Of a stretch of DNA of 64,000 nucleotides, positions 32,742 through 42,340 are shown piece by piece (position 1 is the first letter of the stretch; every line of letters begins with the position of its first letter). Position numbers and translations under genes: made by a program. Origin of the DNA: Chloroflexota bacterium (GTDB lineage Bacteria > Chloroflexota > Anaerolineae > Anaerolineales > Villigracilaceae). Under the pieces are notes generated by a model, which was given only the letters and a program-made list of their open reading frames with translations, did no database searches and was not told where the DNA came from. The DNA lies in NCBI GenBank assembly GCA_013388855.1, contig JACAEM010000013.1:124001-188000 (forward strand). The letters run 5' to 3'.

Positions 32742-35009
32742 ATGTCTGGCAGTGAACTGATTCCACAAGGCTCGAACGGCAGTCGCCCGAACGTAAGTGC
32801 GGAAAAGGCAAAACAAACACGCGCGGCGTACAACGCTAAAGCCTCCAGCGATTTTTATGGCGCGGTCGGCTGGCTGGTTGGCTTGATTTTTACGTTGTTC
32901 GTTTCGGTTCCCGTCATTTGGCTGCTGGTCAGCACGGCTTCGCGCTCCACCCGTCAGGATTTCCTGGTGATCGGCATCGCGGTCGCCTGGTGGTTGAATC
33001 CGCTTTCACTTGGCGCCCTGGGATATATTTTCAGCAATATGCGCGCCTGGCGGTTTTGGACGCTTGCCGCCCTGTTTGTGTGGGGACTGGTCAATGCAAT
33101 GGTTTCATTTTCGATCGCTTCCGAGGCGGCCCGTGTTCTGGTCTTCGACGGTCTGTTGATTCTTTTTTACATCCTGCTTGGACTATTTTTCCTCTACATT
33201 CAACTGCGCGTATTCATCTGGGCGGCGGCTGGGAAACCGGCACGCTTCTTCTTCGGGATCGTAGGCTGGGCCGCGTTAAATGGACTGGTGTACTGGGCGA
33301 TCATTTCCCCCGAAGTGCTGAATATCATTCTGGTGATACTCGGTTTTGCCTTTCGCATCGTGTTTGCGATTGGCTTTGCAATCATTCAGTTCGTGGCAAT
33401 CTTCTGGTTCATGGCGCGCTCACGCGTGGAAATCATCCGCCCCGGCGATCCGAAGACGGTGACGTTCGACGATTACAAAGGGCAACCGAATCTCATCAAG
33501 ATGGTGCGTCAGTGGATCTCTCTGCTCTCTGACCGGGCCCAGTTCCAAAAGATGGGCGGTCAGTTTATCAACGGTTTACTGCTGGCTGGTGAACCGGGGA
33601 CCGGCAAGACCCTGCTAGCCAAGGCAATGGCAGGCGAGGCGGGTATCGCGTTCATCTCCATTGAAGGTTCCGGTTTCCGCGCTATGTTTTGGGGCGTGGA
33701 TGTGCTTAAGATGATCCGTTTTATCGGGCAGGCGCGCAAACTGGCAAAGGAATACGGCGCCTGTATCGCCTACATCGACGAGATTGATGCGGTGGGGATG
33801 TCACGCGGCGCAGTGATGGGTGGACAAGGCGGTATGATGGGTGGCATGGGCGGCATGTTTGGCGGCGGCACCGGCGCGCTCACACGTTTGCTCTACGAAA
33901 TGGATGGGATCGGCGAGTTATCCCGTTGGGAGAAATTGCGCGCCCGCTGGTACCAATTCCGCAAAAAGCCCATCCCACCACGCGACTGGCATATTCTGTT
34001 CATGGGCTCCACGAACCGACCGGACGTCCTCGACCCGGCATTGACCCGCCCCGGTCGTTTTGATCGCACGGTAGTGGTGAATAAGCCGGACCGTACCGGA
34101 CGCCGTGAAATCGTGAAATATTATTTGAGTAAGATCAAAACGGATGAAACAGTGGATATCGAAGCAATCGTCAGTGACACCGCCTGGGCGACCCCTGCGA
34201 GGATCATGTCCGCTATCACAAAGGATGCCGTTCGCTTAGCATTGTTCGATAACCGCGAACGGGTTTCCCAGCACGATATCGAACTTGCCTTTCAGGAGCA
34301 GGCGATGGGTTTGGAAAATCCCATCGAAGAGATGGAGGAGGATCAGCGCAGGCAGGTTGCCTATCACGAAGCCGGTCACGCCGTTGTTCAATATCATCTT
34401 CGCCCGGACGAGCGCATTGTGCGCGTAAGCATTATCCGCCGTTCGGACGCCTTGGGATATGTGTTGCCTGTGTCCAATTTTGATATTTATGCACTCCCGT
34501 TGCGGACATTTATTGCTGACATCATGGTTTCCATGGCTGGGCATGTCTCGGCGAAGTTATTCCTCGGCGAATACTGGACCGGGGCTACCGGCGATTTTCA
34601 AAGTGTCCGTAACCGATTATGGCGGCTGGGGCATTATGGTTTTTTTGGGCCTCCGCTCGATTGGACGCGGGAGGATGTGAGATACGATTCTGAGAAGGTA
34701 AAGATCATCGAGGCTTTCTGGGTCAAGATGGAGGAAGAGACCGAGAAAGTCCTGTTTGCTCATTCCAATGAAGTCCATGCAGTGGCAAAGGCATTGTTGG
34801 AAAAGAACGATCTTACCGGAAAGCAGTGTATTGAGATCATCCGTTCTGCAGCTGGCGAAGTGGAGCCGGTCAACAGTGAGTTGTTGTTGAAAGGACTTGT
34901 CGAAGATACCATCATAGGCGGGAAGAATGGCAGGCATGGCAGAAACGGGAAAGACGAGCAGAAGGAAACCAAATCGAAGCGAAAGTCAACAGTGAAAGCA
35001 AAGGCTTAA
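32742..35009 (+). CDS. FtsH-like membrane AAA+ zinc protease with extra transmembrane segments
   Basis: 755 residues. The N-terminal 225 residues contain about six hydrophobic helices, against two in standard FtsH. The AAA+ module has Walker A GEPGTGKT, pore loop FRAMFWGVD, Walker B CIAYIDEIDAVG, a glycine-rich insertion (GGMMGGMGGMFGGGTG) and the second region of homology STNRPDVLDPALTRPGRFDR. The M41 protease domain has HEAGH (about residue 541) and the third zinc ligand region TGATGDF. All catalytic elements are present, so it should degrade membrane or soluble substrates with ATP. The C-terminal tail is rich in Lys and Glu. Confidence 0.9.
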   Translation: MSGSELIPQGSNGSRPNVSAEKAKQTRAAYNAKASSDFYGAVGWLVGLIFTLFVSVPVIWLLVSTASRSTRQDFLVIGIAVAWWLNPLSLGALGYIFSNMRAWRFWTLAALFVWGLVNAMVSFSIASEAARVLVFDGLLILFYILLGLFFLYIQLRVFIWAAAGKPARFFFGIVGWAALNGLVYWAIISPEVLNIILVILGFAFRIVFAIGFAIIQFVAIFWFMARSRVEIIRPGDPKTVTFDDYKGQPNLIKMVRQWISLLSDRAQFQKMGGQFINGLLLAGEPGTGKTLLAKAMAGEAGIAFISIEGSGFRAMFWGVDVLKMIRFIGQARKLAKEYGACIAYIDEIDAVGMSRGAVMGGQGGMMGGMGGMFGGGTGALTRLLYEMDGIGELSRWEKLRARWYQFRKKPIPPRDWHILFMGSTNRPDVLDPALTRPGRFDRTVVVNKPDRTGRREIVKYYLSKIKTDETVDIEAIVSDTAWATPARIMSAITKDAVRLALFDNRERVSQHDIELAFQEQAMGLENPIEEMEEDQRRQVAYHEAGHAVVQYHLRPDERIVRVSIIRRSDALGYVLPVSNFDIYALPLRTFIADIMVSMAGHVSAKLFLGEYWTGATGDFQSVRNRLWRLGHYGFFGPPLDWTREDVRYDSEKVKIIEAFWVKMEEETEKVLFAHSNEVHAVAKALLEKNDLTGKQCIEIIRSAAGEVEPVNSELLLKGLVEDTIIGGKNGRHGRNGKDEQKETKSKRKSTVKAKA

Positions 35010-35010
35010 A

Positions 35011-35046
35011 AAGGACTGGCTGGAGAAATCTCTCCAGCCAGTCCTT
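35011..35046. terminator. Strong hairpin between convergent genes
   Basis: A perfect 16-base stem, AAGGACTGGCTGGAGA (35011-35026) with its complement (35031-35046), loop AATC, just after the protease stop codon. No T run in the plus direction. Confidence 0.6.
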
Positions 35047-35078
35047 GTGTTGATGGGAAGGCAAGGCGACTGTTGTTT

Positions 35079-36380
35079 CTATTTCCATGACCAATAAGCG
35101 ATATATCCCTGATCCAGGACGCGCGGTTCCATTTGTCCGGAGGCGGCGACAATGGCAATGCCGGGAGCGCCATCGGAGGTCAGGAAGGACAGCACGATGT
35201 TGTTGTTGTCTGGCGACCAGATCGTATTGGATTGATGGTACTGGTCAAAATAGAAGAGCATGGACGCAAAGGGATTTGTAGGCTGGAAGGTGAAGAGTTC
35301 CCTGCTTTCGGCGCTGTTCACATCCAGCATGAAGAGCGAAAGATAGAATTGTTGACCGGTCGAATCGCCGCCCTCGCCGGAGGACGATTCGGGGACCGCC
35401 GGTTTGAAGTACAACAATTTTTTACTGTTGGGTGACCAGAACGCCGCCAATACGCCCTCGTCCTGGAAGAAATCCTCCGAATTAGTGGTATCCACCACAT
35501 GTAAGGTACCGACTGCCCCGGCGGTCATCGGAGTCTGTCCGTCGATATACGCGACCAGCTCGCTATCGTATGACCAGACGAAGGCGGTGTTGACATCGTA
35601 GCCTCCGATCACAGATTCGAACCTTCCACGTGAATCGGTGAGGATGATCTCGTTTTCGTTTTGCTCGTTGACGCGTGAGAGCAGAATGTGCTTTCCGTCC
35701 GGTGACCAGGCTGGGGCCTGGAAAGAGGCGGGTACTGTGTCCAATTGATCTTCGATGATCTCGTCCCCTAGTTGGAGGAAGGAAAGGCGCACCGGTATTG
35801 CGGAGGCGGCCTCGCCCGCGTGGACGATCATGACACTTCCATCCGGCGCCCAGGACCAATAATACGGCGAGCCGGTGTCGAGCACGGTGCGCTTTCCATC
35901 AATGGAAATGTTTTGTAGGAGAAAAGATTGCCCTGATGCGGCGGAGGAGAGGAAACCAATGTTTTCGTTGTCGGGAGACCAGTAAAGGTAAATGGGGTTT
36001 TCGGTCTCGCTGCTGAATAGTTTTTTTGCTTTTTCCTCCTCCATGTCGGCGACATGGAGGGTGGAACCGGAGGCTGTGCCGCCCTGTCCGCTGATGCCCA
36101 CGAAGGCGAGTTTATTGCTGTCGGCTGACCAGGTGGGGTACTGATAGTACAAAAATGGCGCCGACTGCGACTCGGGTATGACCGCGTCATTTGTAAAAGC
36201 AGTCTTGTTCCCGCCGCCCTGATCCGAAACATAGATATTTCCATCAATGCCCACGTAAGCGATCATGCCTGATTTTCGTTCCAGCACGCTGAGCAATGGG
36301 CTTTGCGGCAAGCGCGTGTTTTGCGGCAGGCAGGATGCAAATATAAGTGCGGTCGTCAGAAAAGCCAGAATCCTTTTCAT
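35079..36380 (-). CDS. Lipoprotein with TolB-like/WD40-like beta-propeller
   Basis: 433 residues. The signal ends LIFASC (lipobox), so it is an exported lipoprotein. The mature protein is built of repeats of the TolB/PD40 type: YPTWSADSNKLAFVG, IYLYWSPDNENIGFLS, APAWSPDGKHILLSR, FVWSYDSELVAYID, AFWSPNSKKLLYF and TIWSPDNNNIVLSF. Such propellers bind proteins or peptides. Its ATG overlaps the stop of the S41-like gene upstream, and the two likely act together on the cell surface. Confidence 0.85.
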   Translation of the reverse strand: MKRILAFLTTALIFASCLPQNTRLPQSPLLSVLERKSGMIAYVGIDGNIYVSDQGGGNKTAFTNDAVIPESQSAPFLYYQYPTWSADSNKLAFVGISGQGGTASGSTLHVADMEEEKAKKLFSSETENPIYLYWSPDNENIGFLSSAASGQSFLLQNISIDGKRTVLDTGSPYYWSWAPDGSVMIVHAGEAASAIPVRLSFLQLGDEIIEDQLDTVPASFQAPAWSPDGKHILLSRVNEQNENEIILTDSRGRFESVIGGYDVNTAFVWSYDSELVAYIDGQTPMTAGAVGTLHVVDTTNSEDFFQDEGVLAAFWSPNSKKLLYFKPAVPESSSGEGGDSTGQQFYLSLFMLDVNSAESRELFTFQPTNPFASMLFYFDQYHQSNTIWSPDNNNIVLSFLTSDGAPGIAIVAASGQMEPRVLDQGYIAYWSWK

Positions 36381-37639
36381 TGTTGCGCCTCCAACACTTC
36401 GATTGCCTTGTCGAGGACGGGATCATTCTCCGGCAAGACCTCATCCCAGCCCGCCTCGACGCGGACATCAGGTTGAACACCGTTATTTCCGAGGTCGCCT
36501 CCACCTTCGATTCGGAAGGAGGTGGTCTGGATAAAGACGCGCGACCCATCCGGCAGAAAATAGGCTGTAGTGGTCTCAATCGAGCCGGGGGTGGTATCGC
36601 CAATGATGGTCGCCCGGTCGTATGCCTGAAGACTGGCGGCAAGGATTTCGGGGAAGCCACTGGTGTTTTCTCCAACCAGAATGACAAGTGGAACTTTCTG
36701 CGAGCCGAAGAAATCCTGACCGGTGATCTGCGCCGGCTGGCTTTGAGTACGGTTGAAGAATTCGCCGATCTTGCCGTTATGGAAAAGCGTGAACATTTCC
36801 TCGAGAGGCCAGGTTCCCGACGAACCTGTGATCCTGAAATCAAGGATTAATCCATCCAGCGTCTTGTTTGACGTAAATGCCCTCAAACTGTTGACAACGT
36901 CGTCCATCAGGCTGGCGTAGGCGATGGGAGGAAACAGAATGTAGCCGTAGTTTGTGCCGGCCACCTGGTACGCCTCCAGTTGCCCGGTGCTGGTTAATTG
37001 CGCGCGCGTCACAGTGACAGTTCGCTCGGCTTCGCCCGGCGATTTGACGATCAGTTCGACCGATGTGCCCGCCGGTCCGCGCACGCGCTGGACGGCATTG
37101 AGTCCCTCATCGAGGAGGATTGGCGACCCGTCGATTTTGTACAGGCTGTCATGTGCTTTCAGTCCCGCTTTCTCGGCAGGCGACCCCTTCATGACCGCAA
37201 GAATAACGATGTGAGGCTCCGGTTCGGGTTGAAAGCCGATGTACGCCCCAATCCCGCCGTAAGTGGATGTGTCGGCGGAGTCGTTTTCGACACGCTCGGC
37301 GCGCGATTGATACAAAATACTACCCTCGGGCAGATCTGCCTCCAGTTCATTGAGCAGGGCAACAAACTCCTGATTTGTCAGTCCAGAGTTGATCCGATTC
37401 GTATATTGATCGTGGAGTGAATCCCAATCCACATCGGCGCTCTCGAAATAAATGTAATTCTCCTGCAGGTTCGTCCACAATGCTTCAAAGGTGCGCACTT
37501 GATGTTCCTGCGATGTCAACGGCGAACCATATTCTCCCGCGACAACTTCCTCCTCCGGAGGAAGCAGGCTGGAACAGGCGAATAGGACAAGACTGAATAG
37601 TAAAACTGCGGATGAGAAAAGGATATTTTTTCTTTTCAT
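36377..37639 (-). CDS. S41 protease-like lipoprotein with PDZ domain, atypical active site
   Basis: 420 residues with a lipoprotein signal (VLFACSS). A helical region is followed by a PDZ domain (about 140-215; SPAEKAGLKAHDSLYKIDG) and the C-terminal processing protease fold (about 225-400; DGLILDFRITG, VPLVILVGENTSGFPEILA, RATIIGDTTPGSIE). At the places where S41 peptidases carry the nucleophilic Ser and, in the CtpA branch, the general-base Lys, this protein has Gly and Ser. It may be inactive or use a shifted residue. It is coupled to the propeller lipoprotein. Confidence 0.85.
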   Translation of the reverse strand: MKRKNILFSSAVLLFSLVLFACSSLLPPEEEVVAGEYGSPLTSQEHQVRTFEALWTNLQENYIYFESADVDWDSLHDQYTNRINSGLTNQEFVALLNELEADLPEGSILYQSRAERVENDSADTSTYGGIGAYIGFQPEPEPHIVILAVMKGSPAEKAGLKAHDSLYKIDGSPILLDEGLNAVQRVRGPAGTSVELIVKSPGEAERTVTVTRAQLTSTGQLEAYQVAGTNYGYILFPPIAYASLMDDVVNSLRAFTSNKTLDGLILDFRITGSSGTWPLEEMFTLFHNGKIGEFFNRTQSQPAQITGQDFFGSQKVPLVILVGENTSGFPEILAASLQAYDRATIIGDTTPGSIETTTAYFLPDGSRVFIQTTSFRIEGGGDLGNNGVQPDVRVEAGWDEVLPENDPVLDKAIEVLEAQQ

Positions 37640-37778
37640 TCGATCGCCTCTAAGAAAATCAATATGACCGGATTCGCTCTCCCCTTGGTTGCCTTGATAG
37701 ACGGTCTAATCCGGTCTGTCCTTACAGATAAAATTTGTGGGCATTGTACCCGTTTTGCTCCAGCGCGGATTCCCCAAC

Positions 37779-37994
37779 TTATGCCTTCTTAATGTTTTTC
37801 GGGTTAAAGACGGAGATTTGGCTCAACCCCAAAATTGCCCGCGTTTCCTCGTCGAACTCCACCCAATAGAAACTGCGATACCCGGAATATGGGTCGATGC
37901 GGATGACCGTCCCCTCGAACCAACCTTCGCTTCGCGCCACTTTCGCGTCCAACCGGACCTGAACCCTGTCTCCGATACGGATGACCTCTTCCAT
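37779..37994 (-). CDS. Small unknown protein, SH3-like barrel
   Basis: 71 residues, soluble. IRIGDRVQVRL...GWFEGTVIRIDP...FYWVEFDEET looks like a small five-strand barrel of the SH3/KOW or Tudor type that often binds nucleic acid or peptides. No family is recognised. It lies seven bases from the end of the next upstream gene (38001), suggesting an operon with it. Confidence 0.65.
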   Translation of the reverse strand: MEEVIRIGDRVQVRLDAKVARSEGWFEGTVIRIDPYSGYRSFYWVEFDEETRAILGLSQISVFNPKNIKKA

Positions 37995-38000
37995 CCGACT

Positions 38001-38420
38001 TCACCACCCGCGCAGGGACGAAGGCTTGACTCGGATTGCCACCGAATATTCCTGACTGAACTTTTCCGGTGTCATGCCAATATCTTTGATGCCGGTCTTG
38101 TATTTCTTGAAATACGCAGAAACCTTGTGTGCTGGTTTAACCTTCTCGTCAATCGTTGCTATGCCAAGATAAACAATCACATCCTGATCGCCGGTCTTGT
38201 CTGTGTTGAAGTGCAGCGAAACGGACGAATTTCTCCTGATGTGCGCCACTTTATGTGCCTGAGGCTGGCTGAAGATGAGGAACGAGTCCTTGTCCCAGAT
38301 AAACCAGACCGGTCGCGGCTGAGGCGTGTTTGTCGAATCTACCGTCGTCAGCCAGATGACGTACTCTTGTTTTGCAAGTCGCTTTGCCTTGCTTTCCAGT
38401 CTCTTCTTGTTATCTGCCAT
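38001..38420 (-). CDS. Pyridoxamine 5'-phosphate oxidase-fold flavin/F420 enzyme
   Basis: 139-residue split-barrel protein. EYVIWLTTVDSTNTPQPRPVWFIWD and KVAHIRRNSSVSLHFNTD are typical of PPOX-class proteins of the Rv3369-like family, many of which bind F420 or a flavin and reduce small molecules. GGGAGG lies just upstream of ATG 38420; the longer frame to 38507 overlaps the small membrane gene and is not needed. The real substrate is unknown. Confidence 0.82.
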   Translation of the reverse strand: MADNKKRLESKAKRLAKQEYVIWLTTVDSTNTPQPRPVWFIWDKDSFLIFSQPQAHKVAHIRRNSSVSLHFNTDKTGDQDVIVYLGIATIDEKVKPAHKVSAYFKKYKTGIKDIGMTPEKFSQEYSVAIRVKPSSLRGW

Positions 38421-38437
38421 TGAGCCTCCCGGGAAGA

Positions 38438-38617
38438 TCACTTGCGATTGCCAAACCAGAACATCCCGCCGCCGATGAGCATGGCGATCGCGCCGTTGAC
38501 CGCCCATTGCGGATCACCGGTCATATAACTGCCGGGCAGAATATTCAGTCCCTGTAAAAACCAGACTCCGCCTGCTAGGAAAACCAAAACGCCAATCACC
38601 TTCAACACTGTTTTCAT
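38438..38617 (-). CDS. Small two-helix membrane protein
   Basis: 59 residues with two hydrophobic segments (VLKVIGVLVFLAGGVWFLQG and AVNGAIAMLIGGGMFWFG). Function unknown. GGAGAGA precedes ATG 38617, and its start overlaps the end of the alpha/beta hydrolase gene by four bases. Confidence 0.7.
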   Translation of the reverse strand: MKTVLKVIGVLVFLAGGVWFLQGLNILPGSYMTGDPQWAVNGAIAMLIGGGMFWFGNRK

Positions 38618-39399
38618 AACTGTCTCTCCTTGAGCCATAAAATGATCCTGTCCGCAACCAATTTCCACCTGCTTTCCAACATTACATCGTGCGCCATCGG
38701 GAAGAATTCTGCCTGTGTGCCATAGGCGCGCGCCGTGTCGTTCACCGCTTTCATCGAAATGACAGCGTCCTGTTCCGCGCCAAGCACCAATATTGGTGTT
38801 TTGACACGCTTGGGGTGGACCAGATTCAGTCCCAATTCATCGACGTAAGCACGGAATGATTCTTCCTGCAAACGCTCAAAATATCGCTTTACCTGCTCTT
38901 CCGGCATGTCTACACCGAATAAATGCTCCCGAGCCAGCGCCGAGGTGCCAACGGCGGGATATAAGCTCCAAGTGGCTAAAATTTTCATGACGACAAGAGG
39001 ATGCTTGCGGAAGATTATCAACGTAGAAGGCCAGGTGCCGTAATAAGGGACTGGCGTAAGTAACACCGCAGCAGGTGCGTAGTTGGTCTCGAGATATTTT
39101 TGAGTGATATAACCGCCCATCGAATGACCGATGATTACAGGCGGCGCCTTGAACTGACTCGCAACCTGTTTCACATCTGAAACGTAGTCAGCAATGGTAT
39201 GCCAGCGGATGCGTTCCCTGCCTTCACTGTTTCCGTGACCACGCAAGCTAAGGGCGGTACAGTCATATCCATTTTCCGTAAAATACGGCAGGAAATGTTC
39301 CTGCCAGCACCAAGCCCCATGCCATTTGCCGTGGACAAATAACAACGGCGTTGGATATGCAACACCCTTTGCTGTTTTGTGGATGACTTCGAGTTTCAT
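38614..39399 (-). CDS. Alpha/beta hydrolase
   Basis: 261-residue serine hydrolase. The oxyanion region is LLFVHGKWHGAWCW, the nucleophile elbow is GHSMGGY, the acid is in ILVLGAEQDAVIS and the His is in FPMAHDVML, giving a full catalytic triad. Substrate unknown; many relatives are lipases or esterases. AGGTAAGCT precedes the ATG. First gene of a small operon with the three genes downstream. Confidence 0.88.
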   Translation of the reverse strand: MKLEVIHKTAKGVAYPTPLLFVHGKWHGAWCWQEHFLPYFTENGYDCTALSLRGHGNSEGRERIRWHTIADYVSDVKQVASQFKAPPVIIGHSMGGYITQKYLETNYAPAAVLLTPVPYYGTWPSTLIIFRKHPLVVMKILATWSLYPAVGTSALAREHLFGVDMPEEQVKRYFERLQEESFRAYVDELGLNLVHPKRVKTPILVLGAEQDAVISMKAVNDTARAYGTQAEFFPMAHDVMLESRWKLVADRIILWLKERQL

Positions 39400-39516
39400 A
39401 GCTTACCTCGACGCTGTTGATTACCGTGATTATACCTGCGAGGCCGTCTAAACTTCTCTTTCCAGGCCGGGACCTGTTCCCGTTTTGGCAATCGTGCCGG
39501 TCTCCCTGACTTATGC

Positions 39517-39547
39517 CGAACGCGTGTTATAATAGAACACCCGTTCA
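39517..39547 (+). promoter_or_regulatory. Tandem LexA (SOS) box-like sites at the uvrB promoter
   Basis: CGAAC-GCGT-GTTAT (39517-39530) and AGAAC-ACCC-GTTCA (39534-39547). The second is a perfect GAAC-N4-GTTC, the operator core of the Gram-positive type LexA. A TATAAT box (39528-39533) lies between and under the sites, so a bound repressor would block the promoter of the DNA repair gene uvrB. Inference from sequence and the known SOS control of uvrB in other bacteria. Confidence 0.6.
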
Positions 39548-39569
39548 GCTTATCGACTAAAACAAACCT

Positions 39570-41609
39570 ATGGAATTCAAACTTCAAGCACCCTTCCTGC
39601 CCATGGGCGACCAGCCCGAAGCCATTCAAGGACTCGCGAGCGGAGTCAAGAGTGGAATGAAGCACCAAGTCCTGCTCGGCGCCACCGGTACCGGCAAGAC
39701 TTTCACCATCGCGTCGGTCATCCAGGAACTGCAGATGCCGGCGCTTATCATGGCGCACAACAAGACACTCGCTGCACAGTTGTACGCCGAGTTCAAGGAA
39801 TTCTTCCCACAGAACGCGGTTTCGTATTTTGTTTCCTACTACGATTACTACCAACCGGAAGCATACGTTCCCCGGCATGATTTGTACATCGAAAAAGAGA
39901 CCGAGATCAACGAAGAGATCGAGCGTTTGCGTCTCGCCGCGACGACTGCATTGGTTTCCCGGCGGGATGTGATTATCGTTGCGTCTGTGTCCTGCATTTA
40001 CGGTTTGGGTTCGCCGGAGAAGTTCGGTAAAGGAACGGTCACCTTGCAGGTTGGGGGGTTGTACCGTCGAAACGCGTTGCTCCGCCAGTTGATCGAGTCG
40101 CAGTATCAGCGTAACGATATGGATTTGAAATCGGGCGCCTTCCGTGTGCGCGGCGACACGCTGGAGATCATCCCGGCATACGAGGATAAAAAAGCATATC
40201 GAATCACTTTCTTCGGTGACGAGGTGGAGCGTATCTTGCAGATCAATCCGTTGACCGGCGAAATCTACGAAGAGCCGAAGGAAGTTTCGATCTACCCTGC
40301 CAAGCAGTATCTGACAGATAGCGACCGGATGAAGGAAGCGATCGCCAATATCGAGGCAGAGCTGGACAAACGGTTGAAATTCTTCAAAGAGACCGGCAAA
40401 CTGCTCGAAGCGCAGCGTCTCGAACAGCGTACCCGCTACGACTTGGAGATGCTAAAGGAAGTTGGCTACTGTTCCGGCATCGAGAATTATTCCCGCCATC
40501 TGGATGGACGCGCGGCGGGGACACACCCGTGGACGATGATCGACTTCCTGCCGAGCGATTACTTGCTGGTCATCGACGAGAGTCACATGACCGTGCCGCA
40601 GATTCGCGGCATGTATAACGGCGACCGCGCCCGCAAGGAAACGTTGGTCGAATACGGTTTCCGCCTGCCAAGCGCGCTGGATAACCGCCCGTTGAAATTC
40701 GACGAATTCGAACAAGTGATGGGACACACCATCTATACCTCCGCCACGCCGGGACCGTACGAGATGGGCAAGGCAGAACAGGTGGTCGAGCAGATCATCC
40801 GCCCGACGGGACTCGTTGACCCACAGGTCGAAGTGCGCCCCACCAAGGGACAGGTGGACGATCTGGTCGGAGAGATCAGGCAGCGGGTGGAAAGAGGCGA
40901 GCGCGTCCTGGTCACCACGCTGACAAAACGGATGTCCGAAGACTTGTCCGAGTATCTGCAGGAGTTGGGGATGAAGGTTCACTACCTGCACTCGGAGGTG
41001 GAAACGCTCGAACGGGTAGGCATCCTGCGCGACCTGCGCCTGGGTGTGTTCGATGTGTTGGTGGGAATCAATTTGCTGCGCGAGGGCCTGGACTTGCCGG
41101 AAGTGTCATTGGTCGGCATCCTGGATGCCGACAAGGAAGGTTTCCTGCGCTCAGAGACCGCACTTATTCAGACGATCGGTCGCGCCGCGCGTCATGTGAA
41201 CGGACGCGTGATCATGTATGCTGACAAGATGACGGACTCGATGAAGCGCGCCATCGACGAGACGAACCGCCGCCGTGCCAAGCAGATGAAATATAACGAA
41301 GAGAACGGCATTGTTCCGATCAGCATCCACAAGGCGATCCATGACCTGACCGAGGAGTTCTCTCAGAAAGCTGTGGCGGAAATGCGGGGGGAATATAAAA
41401 CCAAATCTACGAGCGATCTGCCACGCAATGAGTTGCGCCAGATCATCCATGAGATGGAAAAGCAGATGAAGGAAGCCGCGAAGAATTTGGAGTTCGAGCG
41501 AGCTGCCGCCCTGCGTGATGAACTGTTTGAATTGAAGAGCCTGCTGGCGGAGGATGAAAAGCTGAAACCGTGGGAGCGGATCAAGTTGTTGAGCGGGGAA
41601 GAGGAGTAA
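39570..41609 (+). CDS. uvrB: Excinuclease ABC subunit B
   Basis: Damage-verification helicase of nucleotide excision repair, working with UvrA and UvrC. The 679-residue length is normal. Walker [11 protein letters not shown], the beta-hairpin region [16 protein letters not shown]-like box VIDESHMT, motif [14 protein letters not shown], motif [14 protein letters not shown] and the C-terminal UVR motif ([20 protein letters not shown]) are all present. No Shine-Dalgarno is seen. Its upstream region holds two SOS-box-like sites. Confidence 0.98.
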   Translation: MEFKLQAPFLPMGDQPEAIQGLASGVKSGMKHQVLLGATGTGKTFTIASVIQELQMPALIMAHNKTLAAQLYAEFKEFFPQNAVSYFVSYYDYYQPEAYVPRHDLYIEKETEINEEIERLRLAATTALVSRRDVIIVASVSCIYGLGSPEKFGKGTVTLQVGGLYRRNALLRQLIESQYQRNDMDLKSGAFRVRGDTLEIIPAYEDKKAYRITFFGDEVERILQINPLTGEIYEEPKEVSIYPAKQYLTDSDRMKEAIANIEAELDKRLKFFKETGKLLEAQRLEQRTRYDLEMLKEVGYCSGIENYSRHLDGRAAGTHPWTMIDFLPSDYLLVIDESHMTVPQIRGMYNGDRARKETLVEYGFRLPSALDNRPLKFDEFEQVMGHTIYTSATPGPYEMGKAEQVVEQIIRPTGLVDPQVEVRPTKGQVDDLVGEIRQRVERGERVLVTTLTKRMSEDLSEYLQELGMKVHYLHSEVETLERVGILRDLRLGVFDVLVGINLLREGLDLPEVSLVGILDADKEGFLRSETALIQTIGRAARHVNGRVIMYADKMTDSMKRAIDETNRRRAKQMKYNEENGIVPISIHKAIHDLTEEFSQKAVAEMRGEYKTKSTSDLPRNELRQIIHEMEKQMKEAAKNLEFERAAALRDELFELKSLLAEDEKLKPWERIKLLSGEEE

Positions 41610-41786
41610 ATAGAAACGAATAACGATGTAATACTCCCCGGTTTTGGTTCAGAATCGACAACTCTGGCAGTGCTTCCTAATCTTAATAAATGCTTCTTAT
41701 TTTCTTTATGAAACCTTTACATGGTAGTTGTATCCTTTGGGCGTAATCAGGCAAAACCTGAAAATTCACTCAAAGGAGTATAAAGA

Positions 41787-42284
41787 ATGAAGAAAACAAT
41801 TTTGATCGTTGCTTTGGTGGTGCTGGCGCTCGGAGCGCTGGGAGTTGGCGTGGCGTTCGCGCAGGGACCTGTCACCGGCGGATACGGCGGGGGAATGTTG
41901 CAGAATGGCGGCGGATACCTCCATACCTACATGGTGACCGCTTTTGCCGAGAAACTTGGCATGCAGGTAGACGATGTCAATGCCCGTCTTGCGGCCGGCG
42001 AGACCATGTATGACATTGCCATTACCGGCGGCGTCAAAGCGGAAGAGTTTCCTACCTTTATGGTGGATGTCCGTGCAAAGGCGTTGGGTGCCGCGGTCAA
42101 GGAGGGTGTTATCACCCAAGCGCAGGCGGATTGGATGAAATCGCGCGGTTTCGGTCAGGGCGGATACGGAACAGGAACCGGCACCTGCCCGATGGGCGGC
42201 GGATCGTTCGGACCCCGAAATGGCGGCGGCGGAATGGGCATGGGACGCGGCTGGGGCTGGCAGAACCAACAGGCTACTCCATAA
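41787..42284 (+). CDS. Exported glycine-rich protein of unknown function
   Basis: 165 residues. Signal peptide with cleavage near GVAFAQG. The middle (HTYMVTAFAEKLGMQVDDVNARLAAGET...GVITQAQADWMKSR) is helical, like short DUF2680-type proteins that contain 'A-E-x-L-G-x-...-I-T-x-x-Q-A' units. The C-terminal 35 residues are mostly Gly with Met and Trp (GGGGMGMGRGWGW). Excellent AAAGGAG ribosome binding site. Function unknown, possibly envelope associated. Confidence 0.75.
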   Translation: MKKTILIVALVVLALGALGVGVAFAQGPVTGGYGGGMLQNGGGYLHTYMVTAFAEKLGMQVDDVNARLAAGETMYDIAITGGVKAEEFPTFMVDVRAKALGAAVKEGVITQAQADWMKSRGFGQGGYGTGTGTCPMGGGSFGPRNGGGGMGMGRGWGWQNQQATP

Positions 42285-42305
42285 TAAGCCAGCCCAAAAC
42301 AGAGG

Positions 42306-42340
42306 AAGTCCCTAAAGGTTTCAACCTTTAGGGACTTTTT
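42306..42340. terminator. Terminator, palindrome family GTCCC-AAGGTTT (copy 2)
   Basis: AAGTCCCTAAAGG with its complement CCTTTAGGGACTT (up to 42337), loop TTTCAA, then TTT. It overlaps the stop of the convergent flavoprotein gene (42339). Confidence 0.85.

Noticed and set aside
37737-38423. 228-codon plus-strand frame
   Set aside because: Spans two well-supported minus-strand genes; Cys/Leu/Arg-rich shadow.
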